From Grimontia sedimenti (GTDB lineage: Bacteria > Pseudomonadota > Gammaproteobacteria > Enterobacterales > Vibrionaceae): DNA of 64,000 bases. Each line of letters opens with the position of its first letter. Positions within the stretch are counted from its first letter, which is position 1. This document shows, piece by piece, positions 1 to 7,773 of the stretch. Both the position numbers and the translations under genes were made by a program. Location of the stretch: the NCBI RefSeq assembly GCF_011045095.1, contig NZ_JAALDL010000004.1, positions 62,001-126,000 on the forward strand. Direction: 5' to 3'. The notes beneath the pieces were generated by a model. That model saw nothing but the letters and a program-made list of their open reading frames with translations. It did no database searches and had not been told where the DNA came from.

Positions 1-932
1 AGGCGGAAGTAAGAGTTAAACTTGTGCACTGCACCTACATATACGTTGGTGTAGTCATCTTTTGCTGAAGCCTGAACATCATCTGCACTCAGTTCAACTT
101 CTGAATATTCGTAACCACCATACACTGCAGACTTGTCAGACAGGCCGTAGTTTAGTGCCAGTGTGTAACCTTCACGATCCAGGTCTACTGCAAGTGCACT
201 ACTCTCGATGCTGCTGTTTGCGTACTGAACGCCCACTGTCAGGTCACCGAATGAACGCTCTGCCCAAAGGGTGTAGTAAAGGTCATCTACACTGCCTGAG
301 CTAACTTTCAGTGTGGTGCTGTCGTTGACTTTGTAGTCAAAAGCACCGTGCTCTTGCTCAGCAGAAGAAACACCTGCGGTGAATGAGAAGCCCGCGATAT
401 CTTTGCTAACAAACAGCTCTGCAACTTCTGCCGATGCGCCGTCTTCTGGCAGGCCGTAGCTTGCATCAAATGTCGCAAAATCAGTTTCCAGGATATAGCG
501 AATTGCGCTGTCGTGCTTACCACCAGAAACAGTACCTTCTACAATGTGAGAACCACCGAACCAGTATGAGTTGTCAACACCCCACAGGTCATCAGCAGTC
601 AGGTATTGTTTACCCAGAATCACTTTGCCGAAGTCACCGGTAAAGCCGAAGTAGCCCAAGCGGTTAGCCATTGCATCTTTGTCATAGCTGATGCTGTATT
701 CAAGTCTTGCGAACACATCAACGTCTTCAGTCACAGTGTAAAGAGCGTTGACACCGGCACGTGAACTGCCGTCGTTCAGCGTCAAATCTTCATCTGGAGA
801 TTTAGCCAGAGTAGCGCGAAGTTGACCGTAAACCTCTACCGAACCAGCGTCGCCGCTGTATGCTTCAAATGCGTTTACATTGCCTGCTAAAAGTACTGCC
901 GGGATTGCTACTGCTAAAAGTGTCTTTTTCAT
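1..932 (-). CDS. Gram-negative porin (OmpU/OmpC-like), 3' end cut by window edge
   Basis: The reading frame opens at ATG 932 and stays open to the window edge (310 codons), so the C-terminus is missing. The start is supported by an AGGAACG ribosome site. The protein begins with a classic signal peptide (MKKTLLAVAIPAVLLAG... cut after NVNA), followed by mature sequence with alternating aromatic beta-strands typical of 16-stranded trimeric porins: EVYGQLRATLA, ARLEYSISYD, GYFGFTGDFGKVILGKQ. The GKVILGKQ segment is the usual porin family landmark. Role: passive diffusion of small hydrophilic solutes across the outer membrane. It is a stand-alone gene with a long AT-rich upstream region, as is common for regulated porins. 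Which porin it is (OmpU, OmpT, other) cannot be settled from the fragment. Confidence 0.9.
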   Translation of the reverse strand, partial: MKKTLLAVAIPAVLLAGNVNAFEAYSGDAGSVEVYGQLRATLAKSPDEDLTLNDGSSRAGVNALYTVTEDVDVFARLEYSISYDKDAMANRLGYFGFTGDFGKVILGKQYLTADDLWGVDNSYWFGGSHIVEGTVSGGKHDSAIRYILETDFATFDASYGLPEDGASAEVAELFVSKDIAGFSFTAGVSSAEQEHGAFDYKVNDSTTLKVSSGSVDDLYYTLWAERSFGDLTVGVQYANSSIESSALAVDLDREGYTLALNYGLSDKSAVYGGYEYSEVELSADDVQASAKDDYTNVYVGAVHKFNSYFR

Positions 933-1410
933 AGAATACGTTCCTGTATTTCTTATAAATTCCATTTGCAAAATGCTGCGAGATGAAAATTAACATTCTG
1001 AAAACACAGAGTTCAACGCTATAAAAATTAACAAAATAAGCTATTGACAGTTACATTGACCATAAATTACTCAGTTATCTATTCTTCATAAAATTCCTTC
1101 TTATTTGAATACACAGTCACAAAAGTGAAACAAAACCACATTTAGTGAGGTTAATCATTCACCTTTGAATCAACAAAACCTCAGTGATAACAATCCATTA
1201 ACCGCTCAATAATTAACCAATATTCACCCTGAGAGCAGAAATGTGATTTGCGACACACTTCTCGATATGAGCAAATTATCATTAGTCGTTTCATCCTATT
1301 TCTTCGCGCCATGGCGAAAATTGCGTGTAACACGCCGCCGTAGTTGTTGACACGGCGAATACCACAAGCCCGATCAATTGATAACTTGAATGCTTTGTTG
1401 GTGATAAAGG
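933..1410. other. Long AT-rich intergenic region upstream of the porin
   Basis: 478 bases without a convincing gene. It lies upstream of the porin (read leftwards) and downstream of the sigma-54 regulator (also read leftwards). It is strongly AT-rich between about 950 and 1240, as expected for a porin control region. A CRP-like site, TGTGA-N6-ACACA at 1242-1257, departs from the consensus TGTGA-N6-TCACA at one position but lies about 310 bases from the start codon, so its role is unclear. No clear terminator for the regulator gene was found. Confidence 0.4.
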
Positions 1411-3294
1411 CTATTTAAGCCCTAATGCACGAAGACGTTTATAGATAGTGTTTCGGCTCACGCCGGAAAGTTCAGCGATGCGGGTAATGTTCCCATCTGT
1501 TGCGGAATAAAGTTCTGGTAGGGTGTCTTTCCAGCCAAGCGTTTGGGGAAGAGGCGCTTCATTTTGGCGCGTATTGGGCGCTTCCAGCGAAGTCGGCTGG
1601 GCTTTCAGGTCGAAGAAAAAGTCATCGGGAAGATGGTGGGTATGGATCATATTACCGTCGGACAAAGCCAGTGCGACACGCAGGGTGTTAAACAACTGCC
1701 GAATGTTACCCGGCCAAGGGTGCTGTTCGAATAGGTCTAGTACCTCATTGCTAACGGGGGGTTGATTGTCCTCTGTCAGCTCATTCAACAAGCGTTCGAC
1801 CAAGGCTTTGACATCATTCCTTTCGGCCAGAGAAGGGAGAAACAACGTCAGCCCATTTATCCGGTAATACAAATCATCGCGAAACTGTTTCTTGGATACG
1901 GCTTCACGCAAGGGCTGGTGGGTCGCACTGATCACACGAAAATCAACAGGGTAGCTGTCCGTGCTTCCTAATGGCGTCACCACTTTTTCCTGCAGCACAC
2001 GCAACAGTCTTGCCTGCACATGAAGCGGCATGTCCCCAATTTCATCGAGCAGCAAAGTGCCGCCATCAGCTTGCCTGATATAACCCATGCTGCCTTTGTT
2101 ATTGGCACCGGTAAACGCCCCTTTCACATAACCAAAAAGCTCCGATTCCACCAGCTCGGTGGGAATCGCGGCACAATTTACCGCCACAAACTTCTTATCC
2201 GCCCGGTCGGAAGATGCATGCACCGCTTTGGCAAAGACTTCCTTGCCAGCGCCTGTTTCTCCCTGAATGACTAATGGAATATCGCTGTTGACCACACTGG
2301 CAGCCTGCTTGATCGCCTTCTGCATTTTCAGATCGCCAAGATCCAAGTCTGAAAGTCGACGCTCACCAGATACGTTTGCAACGGGCTTAGGCTCACCCTT
2401 TATTTGAACGGCAGGCAGTGGCGATGGCGGTGTGCGGATCATATTGGTGAGCGGGCGTTTGAGCGTACCAAACAAGCGATAGTTTGAAATACCGAGGAAG
2501 GAGAGCGTTTGATTTTCTGGATGCGCTGATAATTTTAGCGTGGTGATCCCAGTCACCATTTCGATGTTCAGCCCTTTCAGCACATGCCCGACTAACAAAT
2601 CTGCCCGTCGGTTGGCGGCGACAATCTCGCCTGCGTCATTGAAAACCAGTAATCCCGCCCACTGGCTGGTGTGGTTATCCTCGCTGTTATTGAACACCAA
2701 GGTGTAATAGTGCTGACGATATGTCGCCATGATGAGTTGGTTCTCAACCGACTGCGTCATCACTTTCACCATGCCATTCACATGAGAAGTAGGTAGATAA
2801 GCATCAGAGGAGATGTTCAATACCCCGACAAGCTCACGCTCACTGTTAAAGATGGGTGCAGCAGAAGCGGTCATATAACGATTAGCGATCAGATAGTGCT
2901 CATCCCGACCGACGACAACGGATTCGCCAGTCTGTAATGCTGTGCCTACAGCGTTGGTGCCATTAAACCGCTCAAGCCAACTCGTCCCCTGCTCGAATAG
3001 GTGCCCTTCCATTTGGTCAATAAAGCCAGGACGCCCCCACCGGCTAAGCAAGTTTCCGCTGCTGTCAGCGAGTAAAACTAAGCTGTTGCTGTTTACCAGA
3101 ATATTTTCATAGTAAGGCAGCACCTGTTCTTGTGTTGTCACTATCAGGTCTTTGGATTTGCCTTGTGCATCCTCCCAATCCCCTTTGTTCAAACGAATGA
3201 TTGCTGGCGCGCTCTTTGGGTTAAGCCCAAATGAGCGGCACCGTTTCCAAGACGCCTGTATAACCTCATCGTGAGAGTGAGCTAGATCGCTCAT
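1411..3294 (-). CDS. Sigma-54-dependent transcriptional activator, AcoR family
   Basis: A 627-residue enhancer-binding protein. Order of domains: GAF-type sensor at about 60-195, PAS-like stretch at about 205-280, AAA+ sigma-54 interaction domain at about 318-545, and a Fis-type helix-turn-helix at the C-terminus (ITRIAELSGVSRNTIYKRL). Walker A GETGAGKE is at 345-352 and the sigma-54 contact loop GAFTGA at 392-397, so it should activate transcription. The overall layout is that of AcoR (acetoin) and DhaR (dihydroxyacetone/glycerol) regulators. I chose ATG 3294 (preceded by GGTGGTC); an upstream TTG at 3339 would add 15 atypical residues. It is divergent from the glycerol transporter operon, which has a sigma-54 promoter, so it very probably activates that operon in response to a glycerol-related ligand (inference). 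Confidence 0.88.
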   Translation of the reverse strand: MSDLAHSHDEVIQASWKRCRSFGLNPKSAPAIIRLNKGDWEDAQGKSKDLIVTTQEQVLPYYENILVNSNSLVLLADSSGNLLSRWGRPGFIDQMEGHLFEQGTSWLERFNGTNAVGTALQTGESVVVGRDEHYLIANRYMTASAAPIFNSERELVGVLNISSDAYLPTSHVNGMVKVMTQSVENQLIMATYRQHYYTLVFNNSEDNHTSQWAGLLVFNDAGEIVAANRRADLLVGHVLKGLNIEMVTGITTLKLSAHPENQTLSFLGISNYRLFGTLKRPLTNMIRTPPSPLPAVQIKGEPKPVANVSGERRLSDLDLGDLKMQKAIKQAASVVNSDIPLVIQGETGAGKEVFAKAVHASSDRADKKFVAVNCAAIPTELVESELFGYVKGAFTGANNKGSMGYIRQADGGTLLLDEIGDMPLHVQARLLRVLQEKVVTPLGSTDSYPVDFRVISATHQPLREAVSKKQFRDDLYYRINGLTLFLPSLAERNDVKALVERLLNELTEDNQPPVSNEVLDLFEQHPWPGNIRQLFNTLRVALALSDGNMIHTHHLPDDFFFDLKAQPTSLEAPNTRQNEAPLPQTLGWKDTLPELYSATDGNITRIAELSGVSRNTIYKRLRALGLK

Positions 3295-3343
3295 TTGACC
3301 ACCAATCCGTGCGCGTTCGAACAACAACAAGACTGTCAAGCAT

Positions 3344-3407
3344 TGTTCACATTTTGTTAACAGTCAACAAATATGTTCACACTTCTTACACAGTGACGCT
3401 GTTCACA
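3344..3407 (+). promoter_or_regulatory. Three TGTTCACA repeats, candidate activator-binding sites
   Basis: The octamer TGTTCACA occurs at 3344-3351, 3374-3381 and 3400-3407 in the same orientation, spaced 30 and 26 bases. The array lies 50-110 bases upstream of the sigma-54 promoter and just upstream of the regulator gene, the normal place for an enhancer of a sigma-54 activator. Near-helical spacing of about three turns fits cooperative binding. That the AcoR-like protein binds here is inference. Confidence 0.5.
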
Positions 3408-3454
3408 CTTATTCTTATCCCTTTAAATTCAGTGAATTAACATTAATTTAACTT

Positions 3455-3470
3455 CTGGCACGAATCTAGC
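3455..3470 (+). promoter_or_regulatory. Sigma-54 (-24/-12) promoter of the glycerol transporter operon
   Basis: The sequence CTGGCACGAATCTAGC matches the RpoN consensus YTGGCACG-N4-TTGC except for one base in the -12 box (TAGC for TTGC). The GG and GC doublets are separated by exactly 10 bases. It lies 90 bases before the glpS start codon and faces it. A sigma-54 activator gene is divergent immediately upstream. Confidence 0.75.
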
Positions 3471-3560
3471 GTATGACATTCGGATTCGAAAATTAATGCG
3501 CGTTCGCGCAATTGACGATGTCGCCAGTACAGCACGTCGTTATTTACACAGGGAGTTTAC

Positions 3561-4663
3561 ATGTCACTCGAATTGGAGAACGTCACAAGGATCAGCAACC
3601 ATGAAACGTGGTTGGACGATATTAACCTGAGGATAGAACCCGGTTCTTTTAACGTCTTGCTCGGCAGAACACTGGCGGGGAAAACGAGTTTAATGCGCCT
3701 GATGGCAGGGTTGGATAAACCCACCAGCGGCCGCGTGCTCTTCAATGGACAGGATGTCACTGGCGTACCCGTGCGGGAACGCAATGTCTCCATGGTCTAT
3801 CAACAATTTATCAATTACCCAAACCTGACCGTCTTCGAAAACATCGCCTCACCGCTGCGATTGGAAAAACAGCCTGAAGCACTCATCAAGCAGAAAGTGC
3901 AGGAAACAGCGGAGATGCTTCACATTGAACAGTTTCTCGATCGACTGCCTCTCGAATTATCAGGCGGTCAACAACAACGCACAGCCATGGCAAGAGCACT
4001 GGTGAAAAACGCTGACTTAATTCTGTTTGATGAGCCTTTGGTTAATCTCGACTACAAACTGCGTGAGGAGCTTCGTCAGGAAATGCGCGAGCTGTTTGCC
4101 GAGCGCAACACCATCGCGGTTTACGCCACCACAGAGCCTAACGAAGCGCTTGCTCTTGGCGGTAATGTGGTTCTGATGCACGAAGGTAAGGTGATTCAAT
4201 CCGGGCCAACCGCAGAGGTTTACCACCACCCTTCTTCAGTCACCAGTGCTGAACTGTTTGGTGAGCCTCCCATTAATTTGATCCGTGGCCGTGTCGGTGG
4301 CGGCAACGTTTCTTCGACGAACACATTCACTTTCCGCTCAACACTGATCTTGGTGAATTAACCGACGGGGAATATCAGTTTGGCATCCGCCCTAATCACC
4401 TCAGTTTGGTGCCGAACAATGATGACGATTTAGAGCTGACCGTTGATGTCGAGTTGGCGGAGATCAGCGGCAGTGAAACTTTCCTGCACGTAAGAAACCG
4501 CGACATCAATATGGTGCTCCACTTACCGGGGGTTCACGACTACGACGTTGATCAGAAGATCAGTATTTATGTGCCTACCCACAAACTTTATGTCTTCGAT
4601 GAGTCACAGAAGCTCATTCAGTCTGCGCGTCGAGTCCAGTCAACGCCGGGCATAGGGGGGTAA
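3561..4663 (+). pseudogene. glpS: Glycerol ABC transporter ATPase GlpS, split by a one-base frameshift
   Basis: First ATPase of a glycerol importer of GlpSTPQV type. The main frame (3561-4361, 266 residues) holds the whole nucleotide-binding domain: Walker A GRTLAGKTS at 35-43, signature LSGGQ at 133-137, Walker B ILFDEP at 154-159. The H-loop histidine is replaced by Thr (ATTEP, about 191), as is usual for this family. The frame then closes early, and the C-terminal TOBE-type region (ELTDGEYQFGIRPNHLSL ... to 4663) continues in another frame. Adding one T to the run at 4309-4311 restores NVFFDEHIHFPL and a protein of about 367 residues, the normal length. Either a sequencing error or a true mutation; if true, the ATPase core may still fold. 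Followed four bases later by glpT. Confidence 0.85.
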
Positions 4664-4667
4664 CAAT

Positions 4668-5804
4668 ATGGCAGAAATCATTCTTAATTCTCTGGCGCAT
4701 TCCTACAAGGCTTCACCTCAAAGCCGCGAGGATTATGCCATCCGGAAAATGACCCACACCTGGCGCAATGGCGGTGCCTACGCCTTGTTGGGGCCTTCCG
4801 GTTGCGGCAAAAGCACCATGCTGAACATTATCTCCGGCCTGCTGACACCGTCAGAAGGGGAAGTCATGTTCGATAACCAGGATGTCAGCCAACTTGCGCC
4901 ACAAGAGCGCAACATCGCGCAGGTTTTCCAGTTTCCTGTGGTGTACGACACCATGACGGTATACGACAACCTCGCCTTCCCACTTCGCAACATGAAAACA
5001 CCAGAAGCCAAGGTACGTTCGCGTGTCAGTGAAGTGGCTGAGCTCTTGGAACTCAACAGCGTGCTGGATAAACGCGCCAGCAACCTTAACGCGGATGAAA
5101 AGCAGAAAGTCTCTATGGGACGCGGTCTGGTGCGTGAAGATGTCTCCGCCATTCTGTTTGATGAACCACTCACCGTTATCGACCCTCACCTGAAATGGAA
5201 ACTGCGCCGCAAGCTTCGCCAGATCCATGAACAATTCAACATCACCATGATTTACGTGACCCACGATCAGCTCGAAGCCGCCACCTTCGCAGAAGAGATC
5301 GCCGTGATGTTTGACGGTGCGATCGTGCAGTTTGGCTCTCCACGTGAACTGTTCGAGCGGCCCAACCACACCTTCGTTGGCTTCTTCATTGGCAGCCCAG
5401 GCATGAACCTCTTGCCTGTTCAACGTTCCGGTGATGGCAATGTCTCTTTTGAAGACATGCCCATCACCCTAACGGACGCCCAGCGCCAGATGCTGGAAAA
5501 CACCAGCAGCAAGAATATTAAGGTCGGCATTCGTCCTGAATTCGTGCATGTGTGGCAGGAAAAACGGGAGGATTCTTGGGAAGTGCCCATTCAGCACGTA
5601 GAGGATTTGGGCACCTACAAAATCGTCACGGCGATGTTCGGTACCCAACCCATCAAACTACGCATCGCTGAAGAAGCGCCGATTCCTCAAGGGTGCGCCC
5701 ATATCAGCTTTCCAGCTCAGTGGCTAAAGCTCTACATCGACGAATATCTGGCCGGAGAGCCGGAAGAAAGCACAAGCGCGACAGGAGGTCAGGATGCAAA
5801 CTAA
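4668..5804 (+). CDS. glpT: Glycerol ABC transporter ATPase GlpT
   Basis: 378-residue ABC ATPase, second of the pair in the operon (not the glycerol-3-phosphate permease of the same name). Walker A GPSGCGKS is at 42-50, Walker B AILFDEP at 161-167, and the H-loop is canonical (YVTHDQ, His199). The signature motif is degenerate: LNADE at 140-144 where LSGGQ is expected. A TOBE-like C-terminal domain follows (IKVGIRPEFVHV). It complements GlpS, which has a good signature but no H-loop His, so the heterodimer would have one canonical and one degenerate ATP site. Its last codons overlap the start of glpP by 11 bases, indicating translational coupling. Confidence 0.9.
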   Translation: MAEIILNSLAHSYKASPQSREDYAIRKMTHTWRNGGAYALLGPSGCGKSTMLNIISGLLTPSEGEVMFDNQDVSQLAPQERNIAQVFQFPVVYDTMTVYDNLAFPLRNMKTPEAKVRSRVSEVAELLELNSVLDKRASNLNADEKQKVSMGRGLVREDVSAILFDEPLTVIDPHLKWKLRRKLRQIHEQFNITMIYVTHDQLEAATFAEEIAVMFDGAIVQFGSPRELFERPNHTFVGFFIGSPGMNLLPVQRSGDGNVSFEDMPITLTDAQRQMLENTSSKNIKVGIRPEFVHVWQEKREDSWEVPIQHVEDLGTYKIVTAMFGTQPIKLRIAEEAPIPQGCAHISFPAQWLKLYIDEYLAGEPEESTSATGGQDAN

Positions 5805-6663
5805 GACGGAAAATAACCGCGCCTGGCTGCTGGTACTCCCAGTATTCCTGCTGGTCGCCTTCTCCGCCATCATCCCTTTGATGACGGTGGTGAACTACTC
5901 GATTCAGGATATTTTCGATCAGAACACCCGCTACTTCGTGGGTACAGAATGGTACAAGGAAATCCTGAACGACCCACGTTTACACGACTCTCTGGTTCGC
6001 CAGTTTATCTACTCTTTCTGCGTACTGGCGATTGAAATTCCGCTGGGTATCGCGGTGGCGCTGTGCATGCCTGCTCGCGGTTTCAAAGCCTCGCTGGTGT
6101 TGATCGTTCTCGCCATTCCCCTTCTTATCCCCTGGAACGTTGTCGGTACCATCTGGCAGATATTCGGGCGAGCAGATATCGGCTTACTCGGCTGGTTCCT
6201 CAATAGCATTGGGGTGGAGTACAACTATGCCTCCGATCCGGTCGATGCGTGGATTACCGTGCTGGTGATGGATGTCTGGCACTGGACATCTCTGGTTGCC
6301 TTGCTTTGTTACTCCGGCCTTCGAGCTATTCCGGATGTTTACTATCAAGCCGCGAAAATCGACCGCGCATCGAACTGGGCTGTGTTCCGCTACATCCAGC
6401 TACCCAAACTGAAGAGTGTGCTGCTCCTCGGTGTCCTGCTGCGGTTTATGGACAGCTTCATGATCTATACCGAGCCCTTCGTACTGACAGGCGGTGGTCC
6501 GGGTAACGCAACCACTTTCCTTTCACAGGCATTAACCAAGATGGCCGTAGGTCAGTTTGATATCGGCCCTGCCGCCGCCTTCTCGATCATCTACTTCCTC
6601 ATCATCTTACTGGTGTCCTGGGTGTTCTATACCGCAATGACCAACATGGACAAAAGGAGCTAA
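5794..6663 (+). CDS. glpP: Glycerol ABC transporter permease GlpP
   Basis: 289-residue inner-membrane permease of the CUT1 sugar type with six predicted membrane segments, the first at about 10-32 (LLVLPVFLLVAFSAIIPLM). The EAA loop that docks onto the ATPases is visible as QAAKIDRASNWAVFRYIQLP at about 188-207. The start ATG is preceded by AGGAGGT inside the end of glpT. With GlpQ it forms the channel through which glycerol delivered by GlpV crosses the inner membrane. Confidence 0.9.
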   Translation: MQTKTENNRAWLLVLPVFLLVAFSAIIPLMTVVNYSIQDIFDQNTRYFVGTEWYKEILNDPRLHDSLVRQFIYSFCVLAIEIPLGIAVALCMPARGFKASLVLIVLAIPLLIPWNVVGTIWQIFGRADIGLLGWFLNSIGVEYNYASDPVDAWITVLVMDVWHWTSLVALLCYSGLRAIPDVYYQAAKIDRASNWAVFRYIQLPKLKSVLLLGVLLRFMDSFMIYTEPFVLTGGGPGNATTFLSQALTKMAVGQFDIGPAAAFSIIYFLIILLVSWVFYTAMTNMDKRS

Positions 6664-6666
6664 GCC

Positions 6667-7464
6667 ATGAACAGAAAAACCTTTGGCCTGCTCGCCTACA
6701 TTGTGTTTCTGATGACGCCGATTTACTGGCTGCTGATGATGTCATTTAAAACCAACGAAGAGATTTTAGGTGGCCTCACCTTCTGGCCACAGAGCTTCAC
6801 GTTGGAGAACTATGCGGTCATCTTCTCCGACCCAAGTTGGTATTCGGGGTATCTGAACTCACTCACCTACGTGAGTATCAACACCCTGCTATCACTGGCG
6901 GTTGCGTTGCCTGCCGCTTATGCGTTCTCGCGCTATAAGTTTATCGGCGACAAGCACCTCTTTTTCTGGCTGCTGACCAACAGAATGGCACCACCAGCAG
7001 TATTCCTATTGCCCTTCTTCCAGCTCTACAGCTCCGTGGGTTTGTTCGATACCCATATCGCTGTGGCACTCGCCCACTGCCTTTTCAACGTACCGCTCGC
7101 GGTATGGATTCTGGAAGGCTTTATGAGCGGCGTGCCAAAGGAGATTGATGAAACCGCCTACATCGACGGATACAGCTTCCCGCGCTTCTTTGGGCGGATC
7201 TTTATTCCGATGATCCGCTCAGGGATCGGTGTCACCGCGTTCTTCTGCTTTATGTTCAGCTGGGTTGAGCTACTGCTGGCGCGAACACTCACCTCTGTTA
7301 ACGCAAAACCTATTGTGGCGACCATGACCCGAACCGTCAGTGCCTCTGGCATCGACTGGGGTGTGCTCGCCGCAGCGGGTGTGTTGACCATTGTTCCCGG
7401 CCTGTTGGTGATTTGGTTTGTGCGTAACCACGTAGCCAAAGGCTTTGCACTCGGACGTGTATAA
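6667..7464 (+). CDS. glpQ: Glycerol ABC transporter permease GlpQ
   Basis: 265-residue second permease, six membrane segments, with an N-terminal anchor (TFGLLAYIVFLMTPIYWLLMM). The EAA loop is DETAYIDGYSFPRFFGRIFI at about 160-179. It starts four bases after glpP, with AAAAGGAGC as ribosome site, and is followed 11 bases later by the small DUF2160 gene. The symbol follows the rhizobial GlpSTPQV naming and should not be confused with the glycerophosphodiesterase glpQ. Confidence 0.88.
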   Translation: MNRKTFGLLAYIVFLMTPIYWLLMMSFKTNEEILGGLTFWPQSFTLENYAVIFSDPSWYSGYLNSLTYVSINTLLSLAVALPAAYAFSRYKFIGDKHLFFWLLTNRMAPPAVFLLPFFQLYSSVGLFDTHIAVALAHCLFNVPLAVWILEGFMSGVPKEIDETAYIDGYSFPRFFGRIFIPMIRSGIGVTAFFCFMFSWVELLLARTLTSVNAKPIVATMTRTVSASGIDWGVLAAAGVLTIVPGLLVIWFVRNHVAKGFALGRV

Positions 7465-7475
7465 GGAGAAATGAC

Positions 7476-7748
7476 ATGAATTGGATGGCCTGGACACTCC
7501 CGAGCGCCCTGTTTTTTATCACCATTGCCTGCATGTTGGTGGCAATGACCGTATTCGAAGTACTCCGTCCTTGTGTGGAAAGGAAAGGATTTTTGCCTAT
7601 CCGCACAACCCGGGGTGATCGACTCTTTATAGGACTGCTCGGCAGTGCCTATATCCACCTTTTCTTCATCGGAATGACGGATCTGCCTATCTGGTATCCC
7701 TTCGGGATCGCCATCGTGTGGCTTATCTCGGTTTTACGTTGGGGTTAG
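7476..7748 (+). CDS. Small membrane protein of the glycerol operon (DUF2160)
   Basis: 90-residue integral membrane protein with three likely membrane helices (about 6-29, 47-66, 68-86). It matches what I know of DUF2160, a predicted small membrane protein that regularly sits between glpQ and glpV in glycerol ABC operons. Function unknown; a subunit or stabiliser of the transporter is a reasonable guess from its conserved position. Ribosome site AAGGAGAA is seven bases before ATG. Confidence 0.82.
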   Translation: MNWMAWTLPSALFFITIACMLVAMTVFEVLRPCVERKGFLPIRTTRGDRLFIGLLGSAYIHLFFIGMTDLPIWYPFGIAIVWLISVLRWG

Positions 7749-7773
7749 GACAAAACGACAAAGGAGCGAAACT

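Noticed and set aside
1242-1257. CRP-like site TGTGA-N6-ACACA
   Set aside because: Only one half fits well and it is about 310 bases from the porin start; kept only as a note in the intergenic entry.
4851-5423. 190-codon minus-strand frame inside glpT
   Set aside because: Mirror frame of conserved ABC ATPase motifs; not a gene.
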